From NCBI RefSeq assembly GCF_014066305.1, contig NW_023501044.1:1230283-1294282 (forward strand): a stretch of 64,000 bases of DNA, given 5' to 3'. The notes beneath the pieces were generated by a model. The model ran no database searches. It was given only the letters and a program-made list of their open reading frames with translations, and was not told the origin of the DNA. This document shows, in pieces, positions 37,751-52,200 of this stretch. Every line of letters starts with the position of its first letter. Position 1 is the stretch's first letter. A program made the translations under genes and the position numbers. The stretch is from Letharia columbiana. Taxonomy: Eukaryota > Ascomycota > Lecanoromycetes > Lecanorales > Parmeliaceae.

Positions 37751-40330
37751 AATATATTTTATTCTAATATTTAAATCAAATTATAATAGCGTTATAAAAA
37801 CGCTTTATTATTTTATTTCTTAATATTTATAACTTCTTTACTTTATTATTTATAATAAATATCTTTCTCTTAATAAAGTTATTCTCGATCTTCTAACGAA
37901 CTTTAGAATAATATTTATTTATTAGAAAGAATAATATTATTTTAATAAAGAAATATTAACTATTTATATAAGCGAACTCTATTATTAATAATTATTTTAT
38001 TTAAATATTTTATTTAAATATTTTATTTATTATTAGTAAATATATATAAGAAGTATTTTAGTATCTAATTTTAACGCTTAATCTATTTATCGATTTATAA
38101 ATAAAAGATAATATTTAAATATCGCTTAATTTTAAAATAAAAGTAAATAATAAATTAGAAGCTATTAGTAAATATAAAGTCTCTATTATTAAGATAATTA
38201 TTTACTATATTATAGCGATATATTATTTCAAAATAGAATACTTTTATTAATTAAATAATATCGATCGTAATAGATATAGAAATATATTTTATTATTTTTA
38301 TAAATTAATCTATTATAATTAGAATAGTATTATAATAATACTCTTATATTTACTCGCTAATAAGTCGATAATAAAGTTTATAAATCTTTTTTTTTATAAT
38401 TTAATAGCGATAAGAAGCGAACTTAATTCGCTATAAAGGCGATATCGCGAAATCGTAATTTATTAATAAATATTATATATCTTAATATAGTCGATAACTT
38501 ACTTTAAGCTTTTATTTTAATAATATTTATAAATAAATAATTTATACGTCTTTATAGCGCTAAAGTATTTAAATAATAAATTATTATAGTATTTACTAAT
38601 AAGCTTCTCTTTTAAAATTTTATCTTTAGAGATATAAAGACGATTATTATATCTTAATAATTTCTTAAAATCTAAAATTATATTTAATTATATACGCGAC
38701 GCTTAATCGCTAGCTTATTAATATAGATTTAAAAAGAGTTTATTTAATTATTATAGACTTATAGATCTTAAATTAATATTTTTATTAGCTTTTAAAATAC
38801 GTTATAAGTAATCTCTTATATAATTTTAGACTTTCTTTTAGAAATAATTATCTAAATATTAATAATACGAAATATAAACGCTATCGTCGCTATAATCTTC
38901 TTATTTCTTTATAACTACTTATTACTAATTTAAAGTATAAATTAATCTTATAATATTAATAGTAATTTAATATTTAATAATAAAATTTCTTTATAATTAA
39001 GATATCGCGATAATAAGTTAATAAAGTTTAATTTATTTATTTAATAAAAATTTTTAAAGTTATAAATTACTAACTTTAGTATTTAATAAATTTATTTAAA
39101 GTTTAATTTAATTTATTTTATAAAGTCTTTAAGATTATTATAATTTATTAGAATTTTAATATAAAACGTTTTATCTTCTAAATAGTAATATTATTATTTA
39201 ATAAAAACTATAATAGCGAATAGCTCTTAATTATAAATCTTATAATTTTACTTTATAAAAATTATTTTTCTAGATTAAAATACTATTAATTATTATTAAT
39301 TATTTTTATTTAATTATAAAAATATAGTTTTTATATTAAAGTTAAAAATATTAATTTTAAGATATAACTTTAAATTTAAATCGTAATAGCGTAGAAATAG
39401 CGCGGTTATAAAAGTAATTTGAAGTTATTAAAACGCTTATTTAGTATTATTTATTTACTCTAATAATTTAAGTTTTTTATTATTCTTATTTTCTTTAAGT
39501 AAGTTAATAAGTAATACTATTATATTAGATTAATTATAAATAAATTATTAATAAAAAATAATAAAATCTAAAAATATTTATATATTTTAATAATTTTTTA
39601 CTTTTAGTTACTTTTTAATAATAGCGATATATTTTTAATTTATTATAATATCTTCGATTAATATAATAAATTTTAAAAACTTAATTCGTTTAATATAGAA
39701 TTAATATTTTTTAAGATTAATATATAATTAAAATTAGTGTAAACGCTTAAATATTTATTTAATATATCGCTAATATATCGCTAGATTAATACTATAAATT
39801 AGAATATTATTTAAATATATTATATATATTATATTTATTAGATTTATAAAAGCTTTATTAATATATTTTTAAAAAGTTATTAATATATTAGCGAGTTTAA
39901 AAGATATAATTAGATATTCGAAATAATCGTAATAACTATAAAACGCTATTTTTTACTTATTATCTTTTTTAATTTAAATTTAATAATAAATATTCTTAAA
40001 GTTTAGTTTTATAAAATTTTAAACTTATATAAGCGATTTAGAGTCTTAATAATTAGAGATAATAAATACTTATTAATTTTTAATAATTATCGCGTTTAGA
40101 CCTCGATAATTAATATAAAAATAAAAATATTTATTCTTTTTAGAAATAAAAAGAATTAATATTTTAATTAAAAAAGTCGATTAATAGATTTAATTTTTCT
40201 AAAGAGAATTCTCTAAATAGCGCTATAGCTTCGCTAATTTAATTTAAAATAAATTATATAAAGAGCTATATAGCGGCTTTTTATTACTTTTAATTATAAT
40301 AATATAATTTCTCTATTTAAATATAAATAA
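37750..40330 (-). pseudogene. pol: Ty3-3 pol: RT, RNase H, integrase, broken
   Basis: Reading the minus strand, RT runs from about 40,330 to 39,690. It has a DYRGLN-like motif near 40,100-40,120 now reading N-Y-R-G-L-N, and the YLDD box as YLNN near 39,800-39,816, followed by ILIY. RNase H lies at about 39,330-39,040 with an NYKIYN.ELFAII segment. Integrase lies at about 38,430-37,750, with the SDRG-equivalent at about 38,180-38,190 followed by an IEFAYINS segment. Stops are TAA/TAG only. The sequence type differs from Ty3-1 and Ty3-2. Confidence 0.85.
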
Positions 40331-42077
40331 GATCTCTACTTTTTTATTAAGAAAAGTATTATTAAACTTTAATAACTTCTAAAAAAGCTTTAAATTATAT
40401 TTATTTTCTAATTTACTTTATATTATCGAGATATATATAATTATAAATATATTTAACTTCTATTTAATAATTTAAATAAATTTAATTAATTTTTTAATTT
40501 ATAATTTATTAGCGTTAATTTTAAATCGCTATTATTTTATCGCTAAATTTAATAATATTTATAATTAATTTAATTTAGATATATCTAATATAATATTAAA
40601 ATCTTTTTAATTAATAATATAGAAGAGTATATTATACTCTCTATTCTAAGTTTAACTATTTATTAATTAATAATTTAGATAATACGCGCTATAGTAATAT
40701 ATACTTTAATTATTTAACGCTTTTAATTATAATAAGATAATATTATAAAATTTTAAATCTTATTAAATTATAAAATTTTATAAAATTAAATTAATATATA
40801 TTTTAATATTAAGTAAAGTAATAAGTTATCTCTATTTATCTTAAAGCTTTATTTAGCTCTTTATAAAAATAGAAGAAATTACTTCTATTAATTATTATTT
40901 TTATCTTACTTCTAAAATAATTATAAGATCTAATCTTTTTTTATTAATATTATATTAGTATTAAATAAATTAATAATAATAAGTAATTTATTAAGATCTA
41001 GATATTTAGATATCTAATAACTATATTTATTCTAATAAAAATAATCATTTTTCTTATAATTAAAATTAAAGAATTCGATTTTACGTTTTATATTATTCTC
41101 TTAAATATATACTACTTTAACGCTATTATTTAAAATCGATTTAGATTTCGAAATTCGCTCTTCTAAGAGCTTATTCTTAATAAACCCCTTTAAAGACTTT
41201 AAATAAAAATCGTCGCTAAAGTATATACGTTTTAAAATCTTTTTTTATATAATAATCTAGATAAGATTTTTTTATTATTATCTTAGTATATTATTAGTAT
41301 TTAAAATCTTATTTTTAAATTCTAATTTAAACTTAGTTAAGAAGAAATTAATTTAATACTTCTTAGAAAATAAGAGTAAATAAATCTTTAACTTTTTTAG
41401 ATAAATTTTAAAAATAGATATCTTCTAATTAAAGCGATTTTAATCTTTCTTTTTTTTTATAGATAAGAAGATAATAATTTATTAAATTCGTAGTTAAATT
41501 AAATAGAAACTATTTAAAGAATTTAAAGATTCTATTTCTTAAACTATAAATTTAATAATATCTATATTATTAAATATTAGAGTTATCTTCTAAAAATTAT
41601 ATATAATAAATAATTCTAATTTAATTAATAATAAAATACTTAAAATTTATAAAAAAATTAATTTCGACTTCGTGGAAATAGCGTAAATACTCTCTCTTAT
41701 TAATACTCTTATAAAAATATATTTTTTTAAAGCGAAGTATTTTCGCTTTAATTAATATGTTTATTAAAAATATAATAATAATTAATATAAATAAACTCTT
41801 ATTAGTTAAAGATAATAAGCTAATATTATAAAATTTATAATTATAAACCTCTAATATAGTTAACTCTTATTCTTATTCTAGATAATAATTTTTAACTCTA
41901 ATAATTATAAAACGTTATTTTATAATAAGATTTTTTATTAATAAGATACTTTCGAACTTATTATCGACGCTAGAATAATTATTAATATTATCTTTATTAT
42001 TTATTATATAATTTAGAGATAATCTTAATATTATAATAATAATAAAACTTTTTTTTAAAAAAAAGAGAGATTAGAAT
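40331..42077 (-). pseudogene. Ty3-3 gag/protease region, not readable
   Basis: About 1.75 kb between the 5' LTR and RT on the minus strand, the right length for gag plus protease, but too mutated for motif recognition. No primer-binding site could be assigned next to the LTR at 42,077. Confidence 0.45.
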
Positions 42078-42353
42078 TCTAAAAGCGTAGTTTATTAATA
42101 ATTAGTTAGCGAATATAGACTATAAAAAATATATAGTCGTTATAAGATTTAATAGTATTTTTAATAGTAAAACTAATCTCTAAGAAATAATAAAACTTTA
42201 ATATATATAAAGTAGATCTATATTCGCTAAGCCTCTAGATATATAAAGTATATTATTAAAATTAAACTCTAAAAGAAACTTTAATATAATATATATAATA
42301 TCGAAGTCTTAGCGTAAGTAGCGCTAAGGCTTATAATAGTATTAGATTAAATA
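42078..42353 (-). repeat. 5' LTR of Ty3-3, copy A
   Basis: 276 bp, the partner of 35,236-35,511; it is followed by TAATT at 42,354-42,358. It keeps more GC (for example AGCGCTAAGGC) than the other LTR, and the differences are mainly transitions. Confidence 0.88.
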
Positions 42354-43015
42354 TAATTATTAAAAATCTCTTTTTCTACTTTTAACCCTTTAATAACTTT
42401 ACTATTTTTTAAGATTTTTTTTTAAATTATAGCCCGAAATTTGCGGTTTTTAAAGATAAAAGAATTTTAAAATTTAATCTTATAATTATTAAAGCGCAAA
42501 AAACTCAAATATTATTTATTAAAGTTCGCTTATTAAAGTTCGCTCGACAGCCCTAATTAAAAAATAGATATATATTATTTAAATTTAGAATAACTTTTTT
42601 ATTTTCTATTAAAACTTTAGAATTTTTTTCTTTAAATTATAGAATATAATATCGACCTTTATAGAAAAAGAAATTACTAAATTTAGTCTTATAGATATTT
42701 AAAGATAAGAAATTTAAATATCGCTTATTAAAGTTCGCTGAACAGCCCTAATTAAAAAATAGATATATATTATTTAATTTTAGAACAGCTTTCTTATTTT
42801 CTATTAAAGTTTTAAAATTTTATATTTTAATTATAGCACGTAATATAGATTTTTATATAAAAAAGAATTATTAAATTTAGTCTTATAGATATTTAAAGAT
42901 AAAAAATTCAGATATCGCTTATTAAAGATCGCTTATTAAAGATCGCTTACTAAAATTTACTCGATAGCTCAAATTAAAAAAAATGATTATAAATTTAATT
43001 TATAGATTTTTACTT

Positions 43016-43522
43016 ATTTATTATCTAATAGTTTACTAAGTCTATATTAATAATATATAAAATATTTAAAGTTTAATTTAAAGACGATATACTCGCTAAA
43101 ATTCTTCGAAAATTACTTATTATATATATTATTATTTAAGTCTTAGTAAGAGAAAATAATATTTATTTTATTAATAATATATTAATTATAATTCTTATTA
43201 AAATTATCATATTTAATAACGATTATATAGAGATAAGAAAAAAAAAAAAATTAGAAATCTTAGTATTAATAATAATATTTATCTTAGCGATATAAAGAAT
43301 TTAATTCTATAATATAATATAATAAGAATATTAATATATAATAAATTCTTTTTATTAAATTATATAATATATATATAAATTAAAATTTACTTTATTATTA
43401 GTAAAGTTAATTAAAATTATAGCTAATCGAAATTTCTATTAATTATATTTCGTTTTTTTAAAAAAGAAGAAATCTTTTTAATAATACTATAAGACTAATT
43501 AATAGAAATTAAAATATATAAA
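43016..43522. other. AT-rich spacer between X' copies
   Basis: About 500 bp with no coding frame or repeat boundary that I can support. Confidence 0.4.
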
Positions 43523-43912
43523 AAATAAGTTTAAATTTATAAATTTAATTTTTATTTTTTTTAATTAAAGCGATTAAGTAAATTAATAAGTATTTTTTAA
43601 TAGACGAACTTTAATAAGCGAAGTTCTATAGTTTTAAAGAACTTTATTATTAAATTTCTAAATTTTATTATTATTAAAAAGCTTAAATTGCGTTTTAGAA
43701 ATTTAAAATAGAAATTATTAAATCTTAGTAGAAGATAATAAAGTTATTAAATAATTAAAAATAGAAAGAAATATTCTAATAATTACGAACGTTAATTTAG
43801 TTATTTATAATATATAATTAAAAAGCGTAGCGAATTTAAATTTATATATAATTATATATATAGATTTAAGAGTTTTTAGCTTAATTTAATTTTAGTCTAT
43901 TATATATATTAA
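43523..43912 (+). repeat. X' copy 3 (plus orientation, shorter)
   Basis: About 390 bp resembling the reverse complement of X' copy 1: it has an ACGAACTTTAATAAGCGAAG-like segment, a TTACGAACGTTAATTTA segment and the terminal TATATATTAA end. It lies in inverse orientation to X' copy 2, about 500 bp away. Confidence 0.6.
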
Positions 43913-44305
43913 CTAAATTATATTAGAAGTATTCTTAGAGACTATAATCTTTATTTATTATTTAAATAATATATTATTTAAATAAGATTAATCTTTTAAA
44001 TAAAAAGAAGAAGAGTTATTATATTATAATAAGAGATAAAAAGAATTAAAATATATCTAAATTTTCTCTCTTTAGAAAATTCTTTAAAATAGCTTTTAGC
44101 TTTAATTTAATTATTATAATATATAAATTAAAGTAATTAATAACGTATTTACTAAGTAGAAACTCTTCGATAATTTTAATTTCTTTTAATTTATAAATAG
44201 ATATTATAAAGAGATTTAGTTTATTAAACTTAATTAATAAAGTAATAATACTTTAATAGAGTTATTTTTAAAATTATAAGTTATTTTTATAGAAGAAAAT
44301 AAGTA
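43913..44305. other. AT-rich spacer left of Z
   Basis: About 390 bp, heavily CA/TG-depleted, with no feature recognised. Confidence 0.4.
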
Positions 44306-44307
44306 TA

Positions 44308-44916
44308 GTATTTTATCGTCTAGCGACTTACGGGTAAAATGTCTTAGCATCTATTATTAAAAATCTATTTATATAATATAGTCTTTAAATACTTCTTTTA
44401 ATAAGTAATATAATTATATATCGCTATCTTATATAGCTTATAATTATATATACCTCTTAACATCTACTAAGATCGTTTTCTTTAGCTCTTATCTAATATT
44501 CTAACGATATTAATAGATAATTTTAATAATAGCTTTCTAATCTTTATAAGTTTCTCTACTTTTCGCCCTATATTAAAGCAAACTACATATCATTTAGCCT
44601 TATCCCCTATACGTTCTAGCTCGTTCTAATCGCGTATAGCTACGAAGTATACTCATACTTATAAAGAGACTTTAATTAAATTAGAATAGTCGATAAGTCG
44701 CTTAGAGTATATAAATAATTAAGTGTTAAGTAGGCTTTAAATTCTTTTTCACGTAATTAATATCATTTAACACCTTAAGACAAGGTATTTTTATTAGATA
44801 TTTAGACTATTTAGCTTTTATTCGATATTTAATAAACGCGTTATTTTAATAGTTTATAAGATTAGATCGATAAGGCTAAATCTCTAAATTTTATTCTCTA
44901 TTAGACGATAAAATAT
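44308..44916. mobile_element. Z: 609-bp TA-flanked TIR element, weakly mutated
   Basis: It begins GTATTTTATCGTCTA and ends with the near-complement TAGACGATAAAATAT, with TA at 44,306-44,307 and 44,917-44,918. The inverted repeat is about 15 bp with one mismatch. Unlike its surroundings it retains roughly a dozen CA/TG dinucleotides (for example near 44,340-44,350, 44,576-44,600 and 44,745-44,785), so it either arrived after most RIP or was not repeated enough to be targeted. No transposase frame is visible; it would be a MITE-like remnant of a TA-targeting family. Confidence 0.6.
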
Positions 44917-45259
44917 TATTTATTAGTTTATTTACTTATAGTAGCTTTATTAATATAAATATTAATAAGTATCTAATATATATTAAATTAAACTATATTC
45001 TAATTTATATTTAATTAATAGAATTAAATATTTATACTATTTATATAAATAAAATAAATAAAATATTATAGTAATTTATTATAATAAAAAAAAGAATAAC
45101 TAAATTTATTAATATTATAACTTAATTAAGCTTAGTATATTAAGATCTTTTAATCTTTCTATCTTATTATAAAGTTTATATTTATAATAATTCTATATAA
45201 ATAGTATTCTCTTTATACTATAATATAGAGTTATTATATCTACTATTAAGTCTTTAATA

Positions 45260-48200
45260 TAATATTATCTATCTTTCTTCTAGAGCGATAGTAATCTATT
45301 TATTAATTATATTAAATATATAATTAAGAAGAAAGTATATTATTAAGAAATTAGTAGTTATAATTAAAGAAGCTTACTACTTAGAAGATTATTTAAAAAA
45401 AAGTTTTTTATTTATATAAAGGTTAATCTAATTAGATTAGATAAGAATTTAAAAAAGAAAAATCTTTAATATATTAAAAGAAATAGATCTTAGATTAAAT
45501 ATTATTTATATTTTTACTAGTTTAATATTAACTATAAATTTCTTAATTCTAAATCTAGATAAATTATAAAGTTAAATCATTATAGATAAGTTATAAATAT
45601 ATTATTATTTAGAAAAACTTAAGAATTTCGATAAGAAGATTTTAAATATTATTATATTATTCGTATAATGTAAAAGAAAGCGTTTTATCTTTAGAAGATA
45701 TATTATTAAATTTAATTTAAATTATAATAAAGTATAATTTATAAATATTATTGAAGAAGAGTTAATTTTAATCTTTATATTTATTATTAGCTTATAGAAT
45801 TTTATAAAAAGTGTTATTAATACTTCTAATATTTAATATAATAGATTAAAAACTTTAATAGAGAGCTTTCGAACTATTAATCTTAATATTAAGATATTTT
45901 AAATATAAAATAAAGAATTTAATTAGAATATTATTTAAGCTAAGATAAAGATATTAGTAATTACTATTTAGCTAAGTAATAATAATAATTAATTATTTTA
46001 TAAGCGAGAAATTAATAATAGACTTCGAGATTTATATAATAGATATCGTATTAATATTACGAAATTTATTAAAGAAATAAGAAACTTAAGTAAGATTTAA
46101 AGTATAAAGAGTAATAGCTAAAGAAGTAATAATCTTATATATTAACTAATTTAAAAAACTTCGATAATAAGAATATAAAGATTATATCTTATTAGTCGAG
46201 TATTCTTATTAATAATATTTATTAAAACTTATATTATATCTCTATTATAAATCGCGTAGAGAGTATAAAATTAAATAAATAATATCTTAATATCTTAGAT
46301 TTTTATAATATTAATAATTAAAATTAGTAGAATAGCTAGTATTAATATCTTAAAGCGAAGTTTAAATAAAGCGTTATAATCTTTCTTATTAAGTTTAAGA
46401 AAATTAATTATATATAAAATTATTATAAGTTTACTATATATAACGTTATTAAAATAAGAATAAATAAAAATATCTTAGATCTATATTAAATTATTTAAGA
46501 AATAATTAACGAATTAGATAATATATTTAAAATATATAATAAGATTATTAAATTAAATATTAAGATATTTAATTTTAAATGTAATATAAGAGTAATAGAT
46601 AAGAAAAATTTATTAAGAACTTCTATATATAATTCTCTATAATTATTACTCTCTTAAAATTTATAAGATATTTAATCTAAAATAATTAATATCTATACGC
46701 CTAAAATATCGAATTTTAGAATAATCTTTTAATATATTTTAAGAATTAGTTATTTTTTTATAACTATTAAATATAGATTTTTAGATTATTAATAATATAT
46801 TAAGTCTAAAAAGTAAGAAAAAAATTAAAAAAACTAATAATACTTATAGAAACTTTATCCCCTCGAATAATTAGCGTAATATTTTATTTACTAAAAAAAT
46901 TAATAATACTATTATCGAAGATTTTTATATATAAGAATATAAATATCTTAAATTATTAATAGATAAAATTCGAAAAGAAGATAAATATTTTAAATATTTA
47001 AAGACTAGATATTATTTTAGTAATAATAATACTCTATATAAAAATATAGATTTAGTAATAAAAGAATAAGTTAATATAATTCTAAAAGTCGTCGATATTA
47101 AGAAGAACGTCTTCGTCGAATTATTATAAGAATTAAAAAATTAAAAATTTCTAATTAAGTCGTTATTAGAGATCTAAAAGTCTTATATATAAAAATTAAA
47201 AAGTTAGAAAGAGAAAGAATACTCGCTTTTGTCTCTCTATCCGCTTATATTATTACTATTAAAGTCTCTTTATAAAATAAACACTAATTAAACTTTTATA
47301 AGAAAATTATTATATAAAGAGAATAAATTAAGATTAATTATCTCTTAAATATTAAAGCTTTAATATTAAATTTTATTAATATATCTTTTATTAAATTAAA
47401 TAAGCTATTTAAAATAATATTTATATAATTTTATAGATTATAACTAGCTAATAATAAGTCTATCTTTATATTTAATATTATATATATAATCTTAATAAAA
47501 CTTATCTTAGAAAATTATATAAAAGAACTTTAATACTTAATTATCTTATTAAAATAATTTAATATTATTTTAGATATATTATAGCTAGAATAATATAACT
47601 TTTATATATTCTTTAAATCTAGAATTATTATAGTTAATTTAGAGTTATTATATATCTAACTATTTATTATATAATAAATTTGTTATTATCTAAAATAATA
47701 ATAAGTCTTTAAAAAAGAATTTAAATTATATAATAAAAATTATATTTAAAGAAAAAGATATAATAAAGATTATCGCTTATATATTTATTAAGATAATTAA
47801 GAAATTAAAGAATTAAGTTATTATTATATAGTTCTAAGATTTTAAATAATTTTTTAATTTTATTAATAAGAAAGTAAAGTTTATTATTAATATCGCCGCT
47901 ATTATAATAGAAGATTATAAAAAATTCTTTTATAAGTTAAGAAAGAAATTCTTAATTATAAAATAATTATAGAAATAAATTTTTATAGTATATTATAAAT
48001 AGCTAGATATTTAAATTCTTATTAAAATTAATAAACTTTCTTTTTATCGCTCTATTAATTACGAAATAAATCTTAAAAAAGAAGTTATTTTAATATATAT
48101 TAGGGCGCGAGTTACTTAGTAGTAAAAAGCTAGCTAAGCATTATAAAAATACTAAAAATATCGCTATAATTAAATATATTTATAATATTACATTTAATTA

Positions 48201-49240
48201 ATTCTTTAAATTCTTTCTATAACGATATCTAAGAAATAGATTATATCGTTAATTAATCTTAAAATATATAAGATTCTTTATAGTCTTATAATTATTATAA
48301 TAAATTATAGTAGATATTATCGAGTAGATATATATATTATAATTAAATATCAATTATTTTAAAAGATTAAGCGAGACTCGCTTTATATTTAAGAGTATAC
48401 GTTCTCGAAAGCGTTAAATAACTACTTATAACATATCTTATCGTTATTCTTATTCTTATTCTTATTATCCTTATTCTTATTATTCTTATTTTTATTATTC
48501 TTATCTTTACTTATAATAATAATATCGATAATATCGTTATATAGCTTTAGAATAGTATTATATTTATAGAGAATTCGAGTATCTTCTAACTATTCTATTG
48601 TACTCCGAAGCTCTTTATCTCGCTCTACTTATTAAATATAAATAAAATTCTTTAAATAATAAGTATCGTAATCTTATTAAATAAAAAGATTATAATCTCG
48701 ATATAAATCTTATATATTAAAAATTAAACGTTATATAAAATCTTAATAGCGAAATTTAAAATTATTATATCGATAAAAAGAATTGAGAAGAAGTCTAATA
48801 GATAATTTATTAAAGCCTTTAAATATATATTAAAAAGATCTATAAGATATTATAGATTGAGATTAATAGCGTATTATTATATTATAAAATATAAGATCTC
48901 GACGTTATTATAGATTTTATTAATTTCTCTAAAATTATAGTTAATTTTAAAAGCGTAATTACGAGAGAATATACTTATTTTCCTATTATTAACGCTTTTT
49001 TTAATAATGATTCGCAGTATATATAATAGTAGAAGAAGAGATATTATAATCGAAAAGAGTTAACTAAGATATAATTTATAGAGATAAAATTTTTTTAGAG
49101 AAGAAACGGAGAGAGATAAAGATAAAGTTAAGATTACTAATAAAATTTAATATTTATAATTAAGAAATTTAATTACTTCTTAAATAGATATCTAACTTTC
49201 TTAATTTAAATCTTAATAATACTTTTTAAAACTTATCGAT
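45260..49240 (+). pseudogene. Ty3-2 gag/protease region, copy B, not readable
   Basis: The counterpart of 18,620-22,600, with the TTATTC microsatellite at about 48,433-48,505. No domains readable. Confidence 0.4.
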
Positions 49241-52200
49241 AGAAAGAAAACTAGCTTTCTAATTATCGAAAAAAGCTTATAAGCTCTTTAGAGATTAGAT
49301 ATTAATTATAAAGAAGTATATTAATAAGATATTAGAAAAAGTTTTTTTTTATATAATATCTATTCTAATAGTAAAGAAAATTAAATAGAGAATTTAGATT
49401 ATATATAAATTATAAAGCTCTTAATATACTTATTATTCTTAATTAAAATACTTATTTATTAATTAAAGAGATTTTTATTAAATTATATGCGGTAAGAATA
49501 TATAGTAAATTCGATATTATAGTCGCTTTTAACGAAATTAAAATAAAAAAGACTTATAAGAAAAAAATCGTAGTTCTTATTTAATATAATTTATTCGAAT
49601 ATATAATAATATCTTTCAAGTTATATAATATCCTTATCACTTTTTAAATATTTATTAATAATATCTTACGCGAATATCTAAATATATTCTATATTATCTA
49701 TTTAGACGATATTCTTATTTATATTAATATTAAAAATAAGTATAATTAATATATAGAAAGAGTATTAAAGAAATTTAAATAAATTAATCTTTATCTTAAT
49801 ATTAATAAATATAACTTTTATATTATTAAAATTTAATATCTAAAATTAATTATTATAATAAAAGAAGTAAAAATAAATATAAAGAAAATTAAAATTATTA
49901 CTTAATAAAAGTAATTTAGATATATTAAAAATATATAAATATTCTTAAAATTCGCTAATTTCTATTGAAAGTTTATTATAAGATACTCTAAAGTCGCTAT
50001 ATTTTTAACGAACTTTACTTATACTTAATAGAAGAAAGACTTTATCTACTTATAGACTTAAAAATACTTTAAATAACTTATTTTTAAAATACTTAAAAAA
50101 GCTTTTATTACTATTTTTATATTTATTTATTTTAATCTAAATAAAAAGATTTAGCTAGAAATAAACGTGTTTAATTTTATAATTATTACTATTTTATTAT
50201 AAGAAAATAAAGATAAAATATTTAAATCTACGGAGGTTACTATCGAAAGTTTTAAATATTAGAATTAAAGCTTTAAAAGTCTTAATATTCTTAATAAATA
50301 TCTTAAATATCTTAAATATTAATACTTTATATAGTAGCGACATTAATACTATATATATAAAGTATATATATATAATATATATAGTAGCGATATTATTATA
50401 TATATATAAGATATATAATTACGATATTATTATATATATAGTAATAATAATAGCGTAATACTATAAATACTTACGCTAATAAGAATATTATAAAAAATAG
50501 AAAATAGAAAAAGAATATAAAGCTTTTTAATATATATTTAATATATATTTAGTATAATAAGTAAATATCTTCTTACTACTCTCTAATCTTAAATAATATC
50601 TAATACTTAAAGTATTAATTATAATAACGAAATTAGACTATAAATACTCGCTTTAATCGAAACTAAAATTATAAATAAAATCGTTATTATAATTACTAAA
50701 ATATCTTATTATATAATTAAACGTCTTTAGAATTAAGTTCGTATTAAAACCGAAAAGCGATAAGTCTATTACTAGAAGTATAAATTATTATAAAAGAGAA
50801 TTTAGAAGTAAATAGAGCGTATATCTAGATATATTATCGAAGTTATTTATTTATAAAACGATAATAAATATTATAAAAATCGTAAAAAAGAGAATAAGTA
50901 GCTTTATAATTTAGCTAACTAAGTAAATTAGTATATATATAATTATATAAAATATCGTATATAGATTATAAAGCTATTTAAGAAATTTATTAAAATATTA
51001 GAAATATTAAGAATACTAAGAGTTTTAGCGTATATTTAGAACTTTTAATAATAATTTTTATATAATATTTCTTTTTAAAAAGATATCTTCTATAGAGTAT
51101 AACTATAATATTTATAATAAGAAACTTATAATTATAATATAGATTTTTAAAAAATAATATTTTAAATTAGCTAATATTTCTATCGAGAGCTTTATTAAAA
51201 TTATTTTAAATTATAAAAATTTATAATATTTTATATTCTCTAAATAATTTAACTCTTACTAAATAAGATAGATAAAGTTTCTCTTTAAATTTAATTTTTA
51301 TATTATTTATCGCTTTAGAAAATAAAGTATTAAATTTAATAATCTTATTCGATAAGTGAGAGATCTATCTAAAAACGAGAATAACGATTATACTCGTTAT
51401 TAATATTATATAATTTTTAAAAATAATAATCTTAATAAAGATATTAAGAATATTATATATTTTATTATTATACTTCTAGATAATATAAGAGAAAATATTA
51501 TATCTTTAATTATAATGCTATATAAATTTAATAAATAAGATAATATTAATAATAATAAGTCTAATAAAAAATTATTATTAGAAATCTCGATAGAGATTTC
51601 TTAAGAGAAGTTTTTAAAAAAATTAAGAGAAGTTTTTATTATTAATATTTCTAAGTTATTATATTAGATAAGAGACGCTTATAATTATAATAATATTATT
51701 TAAAAAATTATTTAATTAAAAATATCTAGATAAAAAAAATTATTATTTAAGATAATTAAGAATAATCTTAAATTAAAACTAAGTAATTATTATCTTTATA
51801 ATAAATTATTATATATTAATAATAGATTATATATATCGAATATTCTCGAATTATAAATTAAAATTATTAAAGATATTTACGATTTTTTATTTAAAGATTA
51901 TATTAATAGATTATTAATCTATAATAAAGTAAGTAAGCTTTACTACTAGCTAAGAATAACGAATTTTATTACTCACTATATTAAGCGCTATTATATTTAT
52001 AAAAGATTTAAATTTTATAAAGAGAGTAAATAAGATCTATTTAAATTTCTTTTTATTCTTAAATAATATTAATAAGATATTTCTATTAACTTTATTACGC
52101 TATTATCTATTTATCTTAAATATAAATATTTTTATTAATATATTATAATAATTATAGATAAACTTAATAAGAAGAAGAAATTTATTTTTTTAAACTTTCT

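Larger units (their letters stand above)
35236..42353 (-). mobile_element. Ty3-3, copy A: complete minus-strand Ty3/gypsy element
   Basis: 7,118 bp with 276-bp LTRs and TAATT target duplications at 35,231-35,235 and 42,354-42,358. On the minus strand the order is RT, RNase H, integrase, which defines Ty3/gypsy. It sits in X' at the position that is empty in the related copy at 11,853-11,857 (TAACT), so the target duplication itself has been mutated C to T. Gag should lie at about 40,500-42,000 but is not readable. The roughly 2.2 kb after the integrase (35,512-37,750) is unusually long and unassigned. Confidence 0.9.
35108..43015 (-). repeat. X' copy 2, interrupted by Ty3-3
   Basis: 35,108-35,235 is the X terminal segment and 42,354-43,015 its continuation; joined they resemble the uninterrupted X' at 11,716-12,410. 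The continuation holds about three tandem units of roughly 195 bp (42,360-42,975) containing ATCGCTTATTAAAGTTCGCT-like and CAGCCCTAATTA-like segments, where copy 1 has one unit. Confidence 0.7.

Noticed and set aside
42055..42077. Purine run before the LTR at 42,078 as a plus-strand polypurine tract of Ty3-3
   Set aside because: RT, RNase H and integrase are all read on the minus strand, so this side is the 5' end; the purine run is chance or part of the leader.
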